From Alphaproteobacteria bacterium (GTDB taxonomy: Bacteria > Pseudomonadota > Alphaproteobacteria > Rhodobacterales > Rhodobacteraceae): a stretch of 64,000 bases of DNA. Location of the stretch: assembly GCA_030427145.1 (NCBI GenBank), contig JAUHWT010000010.1:114910-178909 (forward strand), written 5' to 3'. The notes under the pieces are model-generated. The model did no database searches and was not told the origin of the DNA. It saw only the letters and a program-made list of their open reading frames with translations. The position numbers and the translations under genes were made by a program. Shown one piece after another: positions 45,720 to 54,757 of the stretch. Position 1 is the stretch's first letter, and each line of letters begins with the position of its first letter.

Positions 45720-46148
45720 AGCGCATTTCTGCCCAATTTTCCCTCAGATCCCGAACAATCGCCGCTCCATGAATTTTTGGGGCAATTTTTCATTTGCCCG
45801 TTCGTGAAATTATGCGATCTTTTTTCATGAGCGGGGAGAGATTCGGAATCATGCCAGACATCCAGCCAACTGACACACTCGGGTGCGACCCACGGGCGGT
45901 CGATTTTGTCCTTGCGGTGATTGGGAAGGGATCTGCATCACGGCACTCGGGAAGGGACAGCAGCGCGTCTTGGCGCGTCTCCGAACCTCATGCACCGGAC
46001 ACGGCACACTCTCCGCATTGCAATACATTCCGCCATTCGGCTCCAGCATACGGAGTTCAGCACACATGAAAGTTCGCGCTGACTTTCCGCACCAAAAACA
46101 AACCCCGGTCGTCCGGGGACGTTCAACTCCGGTTTAGTGAGGTTCAAC
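45720..46148. other. Long leader/intergenic region before the FAD-GcvT operon
   Basis: About 430 bases without a supportable protein gene. Two simple hairpins are visible: GGGCAA/TTGCCC (45780-45799) in an AT-rich part, and CCCCGG/CCGGGG (46103-46118) near the ribosome site. A 91-codon frame across it has unusual composition and no ribosome site. It should contain the promoter of the downstream operon; the length leaves room for an RNA leader. Confidence 0.45.
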
Positions 46149-48581
46149 ATGTCTCTTCCTTCAACGGCCCGCGTGGTCATCATTGGTGGCGGTGTGGTTG
46201 GCGTCTCGGCGCTGTATCACCTCACAAAAGCCGGCTGGACCGACTGTGTTCTGCTGGAGAAAAACGAACTGACCGCCGGGTCCACATGGCACGCCGCGGG
46301 CAACTGTCCCAACTTCGCCGCGAACTACGGCGTGATGAACATGCAAAGGTACGGGCTTGCTCTCTACCGCGGCCTTGCGGAAGAGGTCGGCTACCCGATC
46401 AACTATCACGTCACCGGCGCGGTTCGTCTGGCCCACTCGCATAAACGCATGATGGAGTTTGAGCGCGTGCGCGGCATGGCCGCGCATATGGGCCTGGAGA
46501 TGGATATCTGCTCTCCGGAAGAGCTACAGGCACACATGCCCTTCATGGAGACTCATGACCTGGAGGGCGGCCTTTGGGACCCGTTGGATGGAGACATCGA
46601 TCCCAGCCAGGTCACCCAGGCACTGGCGAAGGGTGCACGTGAGGCGGGTGGGACCATTGCCCGTTTCACTCCGGCGACAGGTGTCAGCCGCGGGAACGGG
46701 GAATGGATCGTCGACACGGAAAAGGGCGACATCCGGTGTGAATACGTCGTCAACGCGGCAGGCTATTATGCCGCCCGCGTTGGAGAGTGGTTCCTGCCCC
46801 ATGGCGGCCGCCCCGTTCCGCTGACCGTCATGAGCCATCAGTACTTCCTCACCGAGGCCATTCCCGAAATCCGGGCCTGGACCGAGGAACACGGGCGCAA
46901 GGTGCCGATGCTGCGCGACGTGGACAGCTCCTATTACCTGCGTCAGGACACGTATTCCCTCAACCTCGGTCCCTATGAGCGCAACTGCCAGGTCGGCTGG
47001 GCTTCTGGCCAGGACATGCCGGAAGATTTCAGCTTCCAGCTTTATCCCGACGACCTGGAACGGCTGGAATGGTACATCATGGACGCAATGGAGCGCGTAC
47101 CGCTTCTGGGCAGCCAGGGTGTTCAGCGCAATATCAATGGCCCGATACCCTATGCACCGGACGGTCTGCCGATGATCGGCCCGATGCCAGGCATTCCCAA
47201 CGCCTTTGAGGCCCACAGCTTTACCTTTGGCATCGCTCAGGGCGGCGGTGCGGGCAAGGTCATCTCCGAATGGATCATGCACGGCTACACTGAGTGGGAC
47301 ATGTGGTCCTGCGATCCGCGCCGCTATACGGACCACGCGGACGCGGACTTCACAACCGCAAAGGCCCTGGAAACCTATGGCCATGAATACGCGATGCACT
47401 TCCCGCATCATGAGTGGCCCGCTGGCCGCGACAAAAAACTGTCCCCCAATCATGATCGTCTGATCGCCGATGGCGCGCAGATGGGCCCCTACAACGGCTG
47501 GGAGCGGGCAAACTGGTTTGCGAAGGACGGTGATGACACCAGCGAGGCCGCAACCCATACATGGGACCGCAATGGACCGTGGGAACAGCGGGTGCGTGAG
47601 GAAGCGCTTGCCGTGCGCGATGGTTGTGGCGTCATCGACCTTGCCGGCTTCTCACGCTTTGGCATTTCCGGTGACGGTGCCGCCGAGGCCCTGCGCGGGC
47701 TGATTACGGGCGCTCTACCCAAGGTTGGCCGGATGAACCTCATCTATATCTCCGACAAGCGCGGGCATGTGCTGACCGAGATGTCCTGCATTCGGCATCG
47801 AGAGAATGATTTTACCCTGATGACCGCGGCCGTGGCGCAGTGGCATGATGGTGAGATTATAAAAGCCGCAATGCCGGACGGCGTTACCGTTGCGGATAAA
47901 ACCCGCGACGTCGTGGCCATGCTGGTCACGGGTCCCAAATCGCGCGAGGTCTTGACCGGCCTGACCGACGCGGACCTCTCGCTTGGCTGGCTCACTCATC
48001 AGCAGGCGACGGTCGCGGGCAAACCCGCGTTGGTGGCCCGTGTATCCTTTGCCGGCGAACTCGGCTGGGAGCTTCACTGTGCCCCGGAAGATACGGCGAC
48101 GGTTTACGCCGCCATCCGTGACGCCGGTGCAACCCCGTTCGGCATGTACGCACTCAACAGCCTGCGCATCGAAAAGCGCTACCTGACCTGGAAAGGGGAT
48201 CTGTCCTCCGACTATGGTCTCTTTGAGACGGAACTTGGACGTTTCGTAAAACTGGACAAGCCCCAGGATTTCCCTGGAAAAGCCGCGCTGGTTGGCGCGG
48301 CGCAGCCCCCGGCCCGTCACCTTGTCACCCTCAAGGTTGATCCCGGGCAGCAGGACGCCCCCTACATGGCGGCCGTCTTCTCCGGCGGGCAACGCGTCGG
48401 AGAGGTTCTTTCCGCGGCCTACGGATACCGCGTGGATGCCGCCATCGCGATCGCAATGCTGGATGCTTCCGTGCCTGCGGGCACTTCCGTCGAGGTGGAG
48501 GTCTACGGCCGGAAACTTGCGGCCACCGTCCAGGAAAACACCTGCCTGTGGGACGCGGACAACCTCCGTATCCGCGCCTGA
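46149..48581 (+). CDS. FAD-dependent oxidoreductase with GcvT domain, dimethylglycine dehydrogenase-like (paralog 2)
   Basis: 810-residue flavoprotein with the same order as paralog 1: DAO FAD domain (about 5-372; VVIIGGGVVGVSALYHL), FAO_M linker, GcvT domain (about 430-700) and C-terminal barrel. His48 in GSTWHAAG is the likely covalent FAD site. The ATG at 46149 has GAGG seven bases upstream; a GTG four codons earlier is possible. It is followed after 18 bases by a third paralog and then etfBA-folD-purU, so reduced flavin and methylene-THF have an obvious route onward. The substrate is unknown, probably an N-methylated amine or amino acid. Confidence 0.9.
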   Translation: MSLPSTARVVIIGGGVVGVSALYHLTKAGWTDCVLLEKNELTAGSTWHAAGNCPNFAANYGVMNMQRYGLALYRGLAEEVGYPINYHVTGAVRLAHSHKRMMEFERVRGMAAHMGLEMDICSPEELQAHMPFMETHDLEGGLWDPLDGDIDPSQVTQALAKGAREAGGTIARFTPATGVSRGNGEWIVDTEKGDIRCEYVVNAAGYYAARVGEWFLPHGGRPVPLTVMSHQYFLTEAIPEIRAWTEEHGRKVPMLRDVDSSYYLRQDTYSLNLGPYERNCQVGWASGQDMPEDFSFQLYPDDLERLEWYIMDAMERVPLLGSQGVQRNINGPIPYAPDGLPMIGPMPGIPNAFEAHSFTFGIAQGGGAGKVISEWIMHGYTEWDMWSCDPRRYTDHADADFTTAKALETYGHEYAMHFPHHEWPAGRDKKLSPNHDRLIADGAQMGPYNGWERANWFAKDGDDTSEAATHTWDRNGPWEQRVREEALAVRDGCGVIDLAGFSRFGISGDGAAEALRGLITGALPKVGRMNLIYISDKRGHVLTEMSCIRHRENDFTLMTAAVAQWHDGEIIKAAMPDGVTVADKTRDVVAMLVTGPKSREVLTGLTDADLSLGWLTHQQATVAGKPALVARVSFAGELGWELHCAPEDTATVYAAIRDAGATPFGMYALNSLRIEKRYLTWKGDLSSDYGLFETELGRFVKLDKPQDFPGKAALVGAAQPPARHLVTLKVDPGQQDAPYMAAVFSGGQRVGEVLSAAYGYRVDAAIAIAMLDASVPAGTSVEVEVYGRKLAATVQENTCLWDADNLRIRA

Positions 48582-48599
48582 CCCGAAAGGACTGAAATC

Positions 48600-51047
48600 A
48601 TGGCCACCCCTCCCGAAAAAGCCCGCGTCGTCATCGTTGGCGGCGGTGTCATCGGCTGTTCCGTCGCGTATCACCTGACGAAAGCCGGCTGGACCGATGT
48701 TGTCCTGCTGGAACGCAAACAGCTCACGTCCGGCACCACGTGGCACGCAGCAGGCCTGATCGCACAGCTGCGCGCGACCAAAAACATGACCAAACTGGCC
48801 AAATACAGCCAGGAACTCTACGGAAATCTCGAAGAGGAAACCGGTGTTGCGACGGGTTTCCGCCGCAACGGGTCGATTACGGCGGCTTTGTCAGAGGAAC
48901 GCCGCGAGGAGATCCTCCGTCAGGCATCTATGGCCCGCGCGTTTGGTGTCGAGGTCGAGGAAATCAGCCCCTCCGAACTGCGCACCCGGTACCCGCACAT
49001 CAATGTCGACGACGTGAAGGCGGCAGTCTATCTGGACAAGGACGGACAGGGCGATCCGGCTAACATCGCGCTGGCGCTTGCCAAAGGCGCCAAGATGCGT
49101 GGAGCGCAGGTGCTCGAGCGCACGAAAGTCACCGGTTTCAACCGCGACGGACGGCGCATCACCGGTGTCTCCTGGCAGAACGAGGCCGGAGAGAGCGGCA
49201 CGACCGCCTGTGACATGGTTGTGAACTGTGCAGGGATGTGGGGCCACGAGGTGGGCCGCCAGATGGGGGTGAACGTACCGCTCCATGCCTGTGAACATTT
49301 CTACATCGTAACGGACACGATCGATGGGCTGGAACAGCTGCCGGTGCTGCGTGTCCCTGAGGAATGTGCCTACTACAAGGAGGATGCCGGCAAAATTCTG
49401 CTGGGCGCCTTTGAGCCTGTGGCGAAACCCTGGGGCATGAATGGCATCTCGAACGACTTCGAGTTCGACCAGCTTCCCGAGGATTTCGACCACTTTGAGC
49501 CGATCCTTGAACAGGCGGTCAACCGTATGCCCCTTCTGGCCGAGGCGGGCATTCACACGTTCTTCAACGGTCCGGAGAGTTTCACGCCCGACGATGCCTA
49601 TCACCTCGGTCTTGCACCGGGCATGGACAATGTCTGGGTCGCGGCCGGTTTCAACTCAATCGGCATCCAGTCGGCGGGCGGCGCAGGCTCCGCTCTCGCG
49701 GCCTGGATGGATACGGGTGAGAAGCCGTTTGACCTCGGAGACGTGGACATCTCGCGAATGCAGCCGTTTCAGGGCAACAAAACCTATCTGTTTGAACGGT
49801 CCAAGGAGACACTCGGACTGCTTTATGCCGACCACTTCCCCTATCGGCAAAAAGCCACCGCCCGCGGCATCCGTCGGTCGCCCCTTCATGAGGCGCTCCT
49901 ACGCGAAGGTGCGATCATGGGGGAACTGGCAGGCTGGGAGCGGGCCAACTGGTTCGCGGATGAGGGCCAGACCGCGGAATACCAGTACAGCTGGAAGCGG
50001 CAGAACTGGTTCGACAATGCGGCACGTGAGCACAAGGCCATCCGCGAAAATGTCGGAATTTATGACATGTCGTCCTTCGGCAAGATCCGGGTCGACGGCC
50101 CCGATGCGGAAGCGTTTCTGAACTACGTGTCAGCATCCAACCTGTCGGTACCGGTCGGCAAGATTGTTTACAGCCAACTTCTGAACGCCTCCGGCGGCAT
50201 CGAGGCGGATGTGACGATTACGCGTCTGTCGGAAACCGCCTATCTCGTCGTCACCCCGGCCGCGACGCGTTTGGCCGATCAGGAATGGCTGCGCCGGCAC
50301 ATTGGTGATTTCCGCGTGACACTGTTCGATGCGACCTCCTCCGAGGCGGTTATCTGTGTGATGGGGCCGAATTCCCGGGATCTGTTGCAGCGGGTTTCAC
50401 CCAACGATTTCTCCAATGAGGTCAATCCCTTTGGCACGGCTCAGGAAATCGAAATCGGCATGGGCCTCGCGCGCGCCCATCGTGTGACCTATGTCGGCGA
50501 ACTGGGCTGGGAACTCTATGTTTCCACCGATATGGCCGCACATGTGTTCGAGACCCTGCGCGAAGCGGGCCGGGACATGAACGCGAAACTCTGCGGTCTG
50601 CACATGATGGACAGTTGCCGCATCGAAAAAGGGTTCCGCCATTTTGGGCATGACATTTCGTCGGAAGACCACATTCTTGAGGCTGGCCTCGGTTTTGCGA
50701 TTAAGAAAACCGATGTGGATTTCATTGGCCGCGATGCCGTTCAGCGCAAACGTGACGAGGGTCTGAAATCGCGTCTCGTTCAGTTCATGCTGACCGACCC
50801 GGAACCGCTTCTGTACCACGCGGAACCGGTTGTCCGGGACGGCGACATCGTGGGCTACCTCGCTTCGGGCGCCTACGGGCACCATCTCGGGGCCGCCATG
50901 GGCATGGGCTACGTGCCCTGCGAGGGCCAGTCCGTCCAGGAGGTTCTTCAAAGCTCCTATGAGATCGAGGTCGCCGGTCGCCGCGTAGCGGCCAGGGCCT
51001 CCCTCAAACCCTTCTACGACCCGAAATCCGAGAGGGTCAAAGTCTGA
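48600..51047 (+). CDS. FAD-dependent oxidoreductase with GcvT domain, dimethylglycine dehydrogenase-like (paralog 3)
   Basis: 815-residue flavoprotein, FAD domain about 8-375 (VVIVGGGVIGCSVAYHL), FAO_M about 378-435, GcvT and barrel about 440-810. His49 in GTTWHAAGLIAQLRATKNMT is the expected covalent flavin ligand, and this stretch is nearer to canonical DMGDH and sarcosine dehydrogenase than those of paralogs 1 and 2. The 5' parts of this gene and paralog 2 are similar at the DNA level too (for example around AAAGCCGGCTGGACCGA), pointing to tandem duplication. AAAGGACTG precedes the ATG. It is the gene directly before etfB. Confidence 0.91.
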   Translation: MATPPEKARVVIVGGGVIGCSVAYHLTKAGWTDVVLLERKQLTSGTTWHAAGLIAQLRATKNMTKLAKYSQELYGNLEEETGVATGFRRNGSITAALSEERREEILRQASMARAFGVEVEEISPSELRTRYPHINVDDVKAAVYLDKDGQGDPANIALALAKGAKMRGAQVLERTKVTGFNRDGRRITGVSWQNEAGESGTTACDMVVNCAGMWGHEVGRQMGVNVPLHACEHFYIVTDTIDGLEQLPVLRVPEECAYYKEDAGKILLGAFEPVAKPWGMNGISNDFEFDQLPEDFDHFEPILEQAVNRMPLLAEAGIHTFFNGPESFTPDDAYHLGLAPGMDNVWVAAGFNSIGIQSAGGAGSALAAWMDTGEKPFDLGDVDISRMQPFQGNKTYLFERSKETLGLLYADHFPYRQKATARGIRRSPLHEALLREGAIMGELAGWERANWFADEGQTAEYQYSWKRQNWFDNAAREHKAIRENVGIYDMSSFGKIRVDGPDAEAFLNYVSASNLSVPVGKIVYSQLLNASGGIEADVTITRLSETAYLVVTPAATRLADQEWLRRHIGDFRVTLFDATSSEAVICVMGPNSRDLLQRVSPNDFSNEVNPFGTAQEIEIGMGLARAHRVTYVGELGWELYVSTDMAAHVFETLREAGRDMNAKLCGLHMMDSCRIEKGFRHFGHDISSEDHILEAGLGFAIKKTDVDFIGRDAVQRKRDEGLKSRLVQFMLTDPEPLLYHAEPVVRDGDIVGYLASGAYGHHLGAAMGMGYVPCEGQSVQEVLQSSYEIEVAGRRVAARASLKPFYDPKSERVKV

Positions 51048-51086
51048 TCCCGACAGGGCGAAACTCCGGCGCATAAGGAACGAAAG

Positions 51087-51842
51087 ATGAAGATACTGGT
51101 CCCGGTCAAACGTGTGATCGACTACAATGTGAAAGTCAGGGTCAAGGCCGACGGTACGGGGGGCGACCTGGCCAACGTGAAGATGTCGATGAACCCCTTT
51201 GACGAAATCTCCGTCGAGGCGGCCATCCGACTGAAAGAAGCCGGCACGGCATCTGAGGTGATTGTGGTTACCATCGGTCCGAAAAAGGCGACCGAAACCC
51301 TGCGCACCGGTCTTGCCATGGGGGCAGACCGGGGCATCCTAATCGAAACGGCGCCCGACACGGATATCGAGCCGCTGGCCGTCGCCAAACTGCTCGCCAA
51401 AGTTGTTGCGGAGGAAACGCCGGAACTGGTGATACTCGGCAAACAGGCCATCGACAATGACATGAATGCCACCGGCCAGATGCTGGCCGCGCTTCTTGGA
51501 TGGGGCCAGGCAACCTTTGCATCCGACCTTGAGGTCGCCGACGGCAAAGCCATGGTGACCCGTGAGGTCGACGGGGGGCTTCAAACGATCAGCGTCGCTC
51601 TGCCCGCGATTGTCACCACGGATCTGCGCCTGAACGAACCGCGTTATGCCTCGCTTCCCAACATCATGAAGGCCAAGAAAAAACCGCTGGTGGAGAAGAC
51701 GATTGCCGATTACGGCGTTGACGAAACGCCGCGACTTAAAGTGCTCGCAACCGAGGAACCAACGGGCCGCGAAGCTGGGATCAAGGTCGAATCGGTGGAC
51801 GAACTGGTCGGAAAACTCAAGGAACAGGGACTGGTGGCATGA
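51087..51842 (+). CDS. etfB: Electron transfer flavoprotein beta subunit
   Basis: 251-residue cytoplasmic ETF beta subunit binding AMP and helping EtfA hold [23 protein letters not shown] is the typical opening and [19 protein letters not shown] is the recognition loop by which ETFs dock to acyl-CoA, dimethylglycine and sarcosine dehydrogenases. It is 39 bases after paralog 3 and overlaps etfA by four bases. In this context it should accept electrons from the flavoproteins encoded just upstream and pass them to ETF:ubiquinone oxidoreductase, which is not in the window. Confidence 0.95.
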   Translation: MKILVPVKRVIDYNVKVRVKADGTGGDLANVKMSMNPFDEISVEAAIRLKEAGTASEVIVVTIGPKKATETLRTGLAMGADRGILIETAPDTDIEPLAVAKLLAKVVAEETPELVILGKQAIDNDMNATGQMLAALLGWGQATFASDLEVADGKAMVTREVDGGLQTISVALPAIVTTDLRLNEPRYASLPNIMKAKKKPLVEKTIADYGVDETPRLKVLATEEPTGREAGIKVESVDELVGKLKEQGLVA

Positions 51843-52759
51843 GCGCACTTCTTCTCACTGAAACCGCGGGAGGCGCTCTGGCACTGGATGCAACCGCCAA
51901 GGCCGCGACCGCAGCCGCCAAACTCGGCGATGTCACCGCACTGGTCTGCGGTACGGCCGCCGCTGCGGATGCGGCGTCAAAAATTGAGGGCGTATCCAAA
52001 GTGCTGGTCTGCGAGGACGCGGGGGTTGCGAACGGACTTGCCGACAACATTGCGCGTCTGATCGTGGACAACTCGAGCGGTGTTACCCACATCGTCGCTC
52101 CAGCCACAAACTCCTGCAAGAATATCCTGCCCCGGGTGGCAGCCCTTCTTGACGCGATGGTCGTTACCGATGTGATTGAAATTGTGTCTGACGACACGTT
52201 CAAGCGTCCAATTTACGCCGGCAACGCCATCCAAACCGTGCAATCGGTGGATACGGTCAAGGTGATGACCGTACGCACCGCCAGTTTCGAAGCCGCTGGT
52301 GAAGGGTCAGCCGCGCCGGTGGAAAGCGTTTCGCTCGCTGAAACATCAGCCCTCACCAATCATGTTGAGGACAAAACCGTCGTCTCTGACCGACCGGAAC
52401 TGACCTCAGCCAAGGTCGTCGTTTCAGGTGGACGCGGCGTCGGATCGGAGCAGGATTTCGCTCTGATCTCGACACTGGCCGACAAGCTTGGCGCAGCGGT
52501 CGGTGCTTCACGCGCGGCGGTGGATTCCGGATACGCACCAAACGATCTTCAGGTCGGTCAGACCGGCAAGGTTGTGGCACCGGATCTTTACATCGCCGTC
52601 GGGATCTCAGGCGCGATCCAGCATCTCGCGGGCATGAAAGGCAGCAAAATAATTGTTGCGATCAACAAGGATGAGGAAGCACCGATTTTCCAGGTGGCGG
52701 ACTATGGTCTTGTAGCTGACCTCTTCGAGGCGGTCCCGGACATGGCCGGTAAGCTCTGA
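51839..52759 (+). CDS. etfA: Electron transfer flavoprotein alpha subunit
   Basis: 306-residue ETF alpha subunit carrying FAD. The C-terminal FAD-binding region is complete: [35 protein letters not shown] and [15 protein letters not shown]. It overlaps etfB by four bases and shares its last base with the start of folD. Linkage to demethylase-type flavoproteins rather than to beta-oxidation genes suggests a dedicated ETF, though it could also serve as the general cellular one. Confidence 0.95.
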   Translation: MSALLLTETAGGALALDATAKAATAAAKLGDVTALVCGTAAAADAASKIEGVSKVLVCEDAGVANGLADNIARLIVDNSSGVTHIVAPATNSCKNILPRVAALLDAMVVTDVIEIVSDDTFKRPIYAGNAIQTVQSVDTVKVMTVRTASFEAAGEGSAAPVESVSLAETSALTNHVEDKTVVSDRPELTSAKVVVSGGRGVGSEQDFALISTLADKLGAAVGASRAAVDSGYAPNDLQVGQTGKVVAPDLYIAVGISGAIQHLAGMKGSKIIVAINKDEEAPIFQVADYGLVADLFEAVPDMAGKL

Positions 52760-53676
52760 TGACGGCTGAACTGATCGACGGCAAAGCCTTCGCCGCGGTC
52801 GTGCGCGAAAAGGTCCGGGACCGCGTGGCCAGCCTGGCACCCCAGGCCGGGCAAACGCCCGGCCTCGCCGTGGTGCTCGTGGGCCACGATCCGGCATCCG
52901 AGGTTTATGTCCGCTCAAAGGGTCGCCAGGCCCTGGAGGCGGGCATGAAGTCCTTTGAGTACCGCCTGCCCAAAAGTACGCAGGCCGGGGAGTTACTCGA
53001 TCTCATAGAACGCCTGAACACCGACACGCAGGTCCACGGCATTCTGGTACAGCTGCCACTGCCTTCGCATCTCGATGAGCGCAAAATCATCAATACGATC
53101 GCACCGCACAAGGACGTGGACGGCTTCCACATTTCCAACGTCGGCATGGTCGGCACCGGACAGGACGCGATTGTCCCCTGCACGCCACTTGGCTGCATGA
53201 TGATGCTGCGCACCCTGCACGACGACCTGCGCGGTAAAACCGCACTGGTAATCGGTCATTCCAATGTCGTGGGAAAACCCATGGCCCGAATGCTCCTGAA
53301 TGCGGACTGTACGGTGATGGTCGCGCATAAATCATCGACCAACATCCCCGAACTTGCACGTCACGCGGACATCGTCGTGGTAGCGGCCGGCGTGCCTGGC
53401 CTCGTGCGGTCGGACTGGATTAGGCCAGGCGCCACCGTTATCGATGTCGGCATCAACCGCATCGCCGCACCGGAAAAAGGCGAGGGCAAAACCCGTCTGG
53501 TCGGTGACGTTGATTTTGACGAGGTTCGCAAGGTAGCCGGCGCAATAACTCCGGTTCCCGGCGGCGTCGGACCGATGACCATTGCCTGTCTTCTAGCGAA
53601 CACACTCAGCGCGTACTGCCATCAGCACGGGCTTCCCGATGAACCCCTTCCACTCGATGAACAGGATCCAAAATGA
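52759..53676 (+). CDS. folD: Bifunctional methylene-THF dehydrogenase / methenyl-THF cyclohydrolase
   Basis: 305-residue cytoplasmic FolD. The catalytic lysine lies in the family block [20 protein letters not shown] segment, [10 protein letters not shown] follows, and the NADP-binding motif is [13 protein letters not shown]; the C-terminal signature [15 protein letters not shown] is complete. It turns 5,10-methylene-THF into 10-formyl-THF. The start codon immediately follows etfA, and its end overlaps purU by four bases. In this operon it would receive methylene-THF made by the GcvT domains of the flavoproteins. Confidence 0.96.
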   Translation: MTAELIDGKAFAAVVREKVRDRVASLAPQAGQTPGLAVVLVGHDPASEVYVRSKGRQALEAGMKSFEYRLPKSTQAGELLDLIERLNTDTQVHGILVQLPLPSHLDERKIINTIAPHKDVDGFHISNVGMVGTGQDAIVPCTPLGCMMMLRTLHDDLRGKTALVIGHSNVVGKPMARMLLNADCTVMVAHKSSTNIPELARHADIVVVAAGVPGLVRSDWIRPGATVIDVGINRIAAPEKGEGKTRLVGDVDFDEVRKVAGAITPVPGGVGPMTIACLLANTLSAYCHQHGLPDEPLPLDEQDPK

Positions 53677-54557
53677 ACCGTTTCTGCCTGACAGTCACCT
53701 GCCCGTCGCGACGCGGCATCGTGGCCGCCATTTCGACATACCTGGCCGAACACGCCTGCAACATCACCGACAGTGCGCAGTTCGATGACCAGGAGACCGG
53801 GCAATTCTTCATGCGGATCAGCTTCTCCCCGGAGGATGGCGCCTCACTGGAGGCCCTGCGGGAGGGTTTTGACAAGGTCGCCGGTCCGAGAGAGATGACC
53901 TGGGCGTTCCATGATGAGACTGAAAAGATGAAGGTCATCATCATGGTCTCGCGCTTCGGCCACTGTCTAAACGACCTGCTCTACCGGGTTAAGATCGGCG
54001 CATTGCCGATTGAAATCGTCGCCGTGATCTCCAACCACATGGACTACCAGAAACTCGTGGTGAACGCCGACATCCCCTTCCACTGCATTCGCGTGACAAA
54101 GGAAAACAAGCCCGAAGCCGAAGCGGCCATCATGAAGGTCGTCGAGGAAACGGATGCCCAGCTGATCGTTCTGGCGCGCTACATGCAGATCCTATCCGAC
54201 GAGATGTGCCAGAAAATGTCCGGGCGCATCATCAACATTCACCACTCCTTTCTGCCGAGCTTCAAGGGCGCCAATCCCTACAAGCAGGCTTTCGAGCGTG
54301 GCGTAAAGCTGATCGGTGCGACGTCCCACTATGTGACGGCCGACCTTGACGAGGGACCGATTATCGAACAGGACACGGTTCGGATTACGCATGCCCAGAG
54401 CGCATCGGACTACGTGAGCCTTGGCCGCGATGTTGAGGCATCGGTCCTGGCGCGGGCCGTCCACGCCCACGCCCACCACCGTGCGTTCCTCAACGGCAAT
54501 AAAACCGTTGTCTTCCCCGCGTCGCCTGGAAGTTTTTCGTCCGAACGCATGGGCTGA
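53673..54557 (+). CDS. purU: Formyltetrahydrofolate deformylase
   Basis: 294-residue PurU: an N-terminal ACT domain (about 1-85; [17 protein letters not shown]) and a formyltransferase-like hydrolase domain (about 90-290) with [19 protein letters not shown] and [20 protein letters not shown], which include the catalytic Asn, His and Asp. It hydrolyses 10-formyl-THF to formate and THF, so the pathway regenerates free THF and releases formate. It overlaps folD by four bases and ends the operon with a strong terminator. Confidence 0.96.
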   Translation: MNRFCLTVTCPSRRGIVAAISTYLAEHACNITDSAQFDDQETGQFFMRISFSPEDGASLEALREGFDKVAGPREMTWAFHDETEKMKVIIMVSRFGHCLNDLLYRVKIGALPIEIVAVISNHMDYQKLVVNADIPFHCIRVTKENKPEAEAAIMKVVEETDAQLIVLARYMQILSDEMCQKMSGRIINIHHSFLPSFKGANPYKQAFERGVKLIGATSHYVTADLDEGPIIEQDTVRITHAQSASDYVSLGRDVEASVLARAVHAHAHHRAFLNGNKTVVFPASPGSFSSERMG

Positions 54558-54576
54558 ATTATGAAGCCAGTGCAAG

Positions 54577-54621
54577 GCAACAAAGGCCCAGGAGTCATGC
54601 TTGGGCCTTTTTTTGTTGCGG
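54577..54621 (+). terminator. Intrinsic terminator after purU
   Basis: AAAGGCCCA and TGGGCCTTT form a 9-bp stem around an 11-base loop, extended by outer GCAAC/GTTGC pairs and followed by a run of T residues. It starts 20 bases after the purU stop. Confidence 0.9.
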
Positions 54622-54704
54622 TCGCCACGGCAGAATGAGGAAAGGTGTCGACGTTATCACGAAACGGCCCGTGCCTATGGCCAAGGGCATTCATAACGTA
54701 AAAA

Positions 54705-54731
54705 GCCCGGGACATGTCTGATGCCCCGGGC
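54705..54731 (-). terminator. Intrinsic terminator of the quaternary-amine ABC operon
   Basis: GCCCGGG pairs with CCCGGGC around a 13-base loop. Read on the minus strand the stem is followed directly by TTTTT, 27 bases past the permease stop. Confidence 0.82.
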
Positions 54732-54757
54732 CGTCATCTAAGTTTGGCTCCTGCGGA

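Noticed and set aside
45794..46069. 91-codon plus-strand frame in the long leader
   Set aside because: TTG start without a ribosome site, Ser/His/Pro-rich end, no known family.
45720..46148. Glycine or folate riboswitch upstream of the demethylase operon
   Set aside because: I looked for the conserved core elements of glycine and THF riboswitches and did not find them; only simple hairpins are visible.
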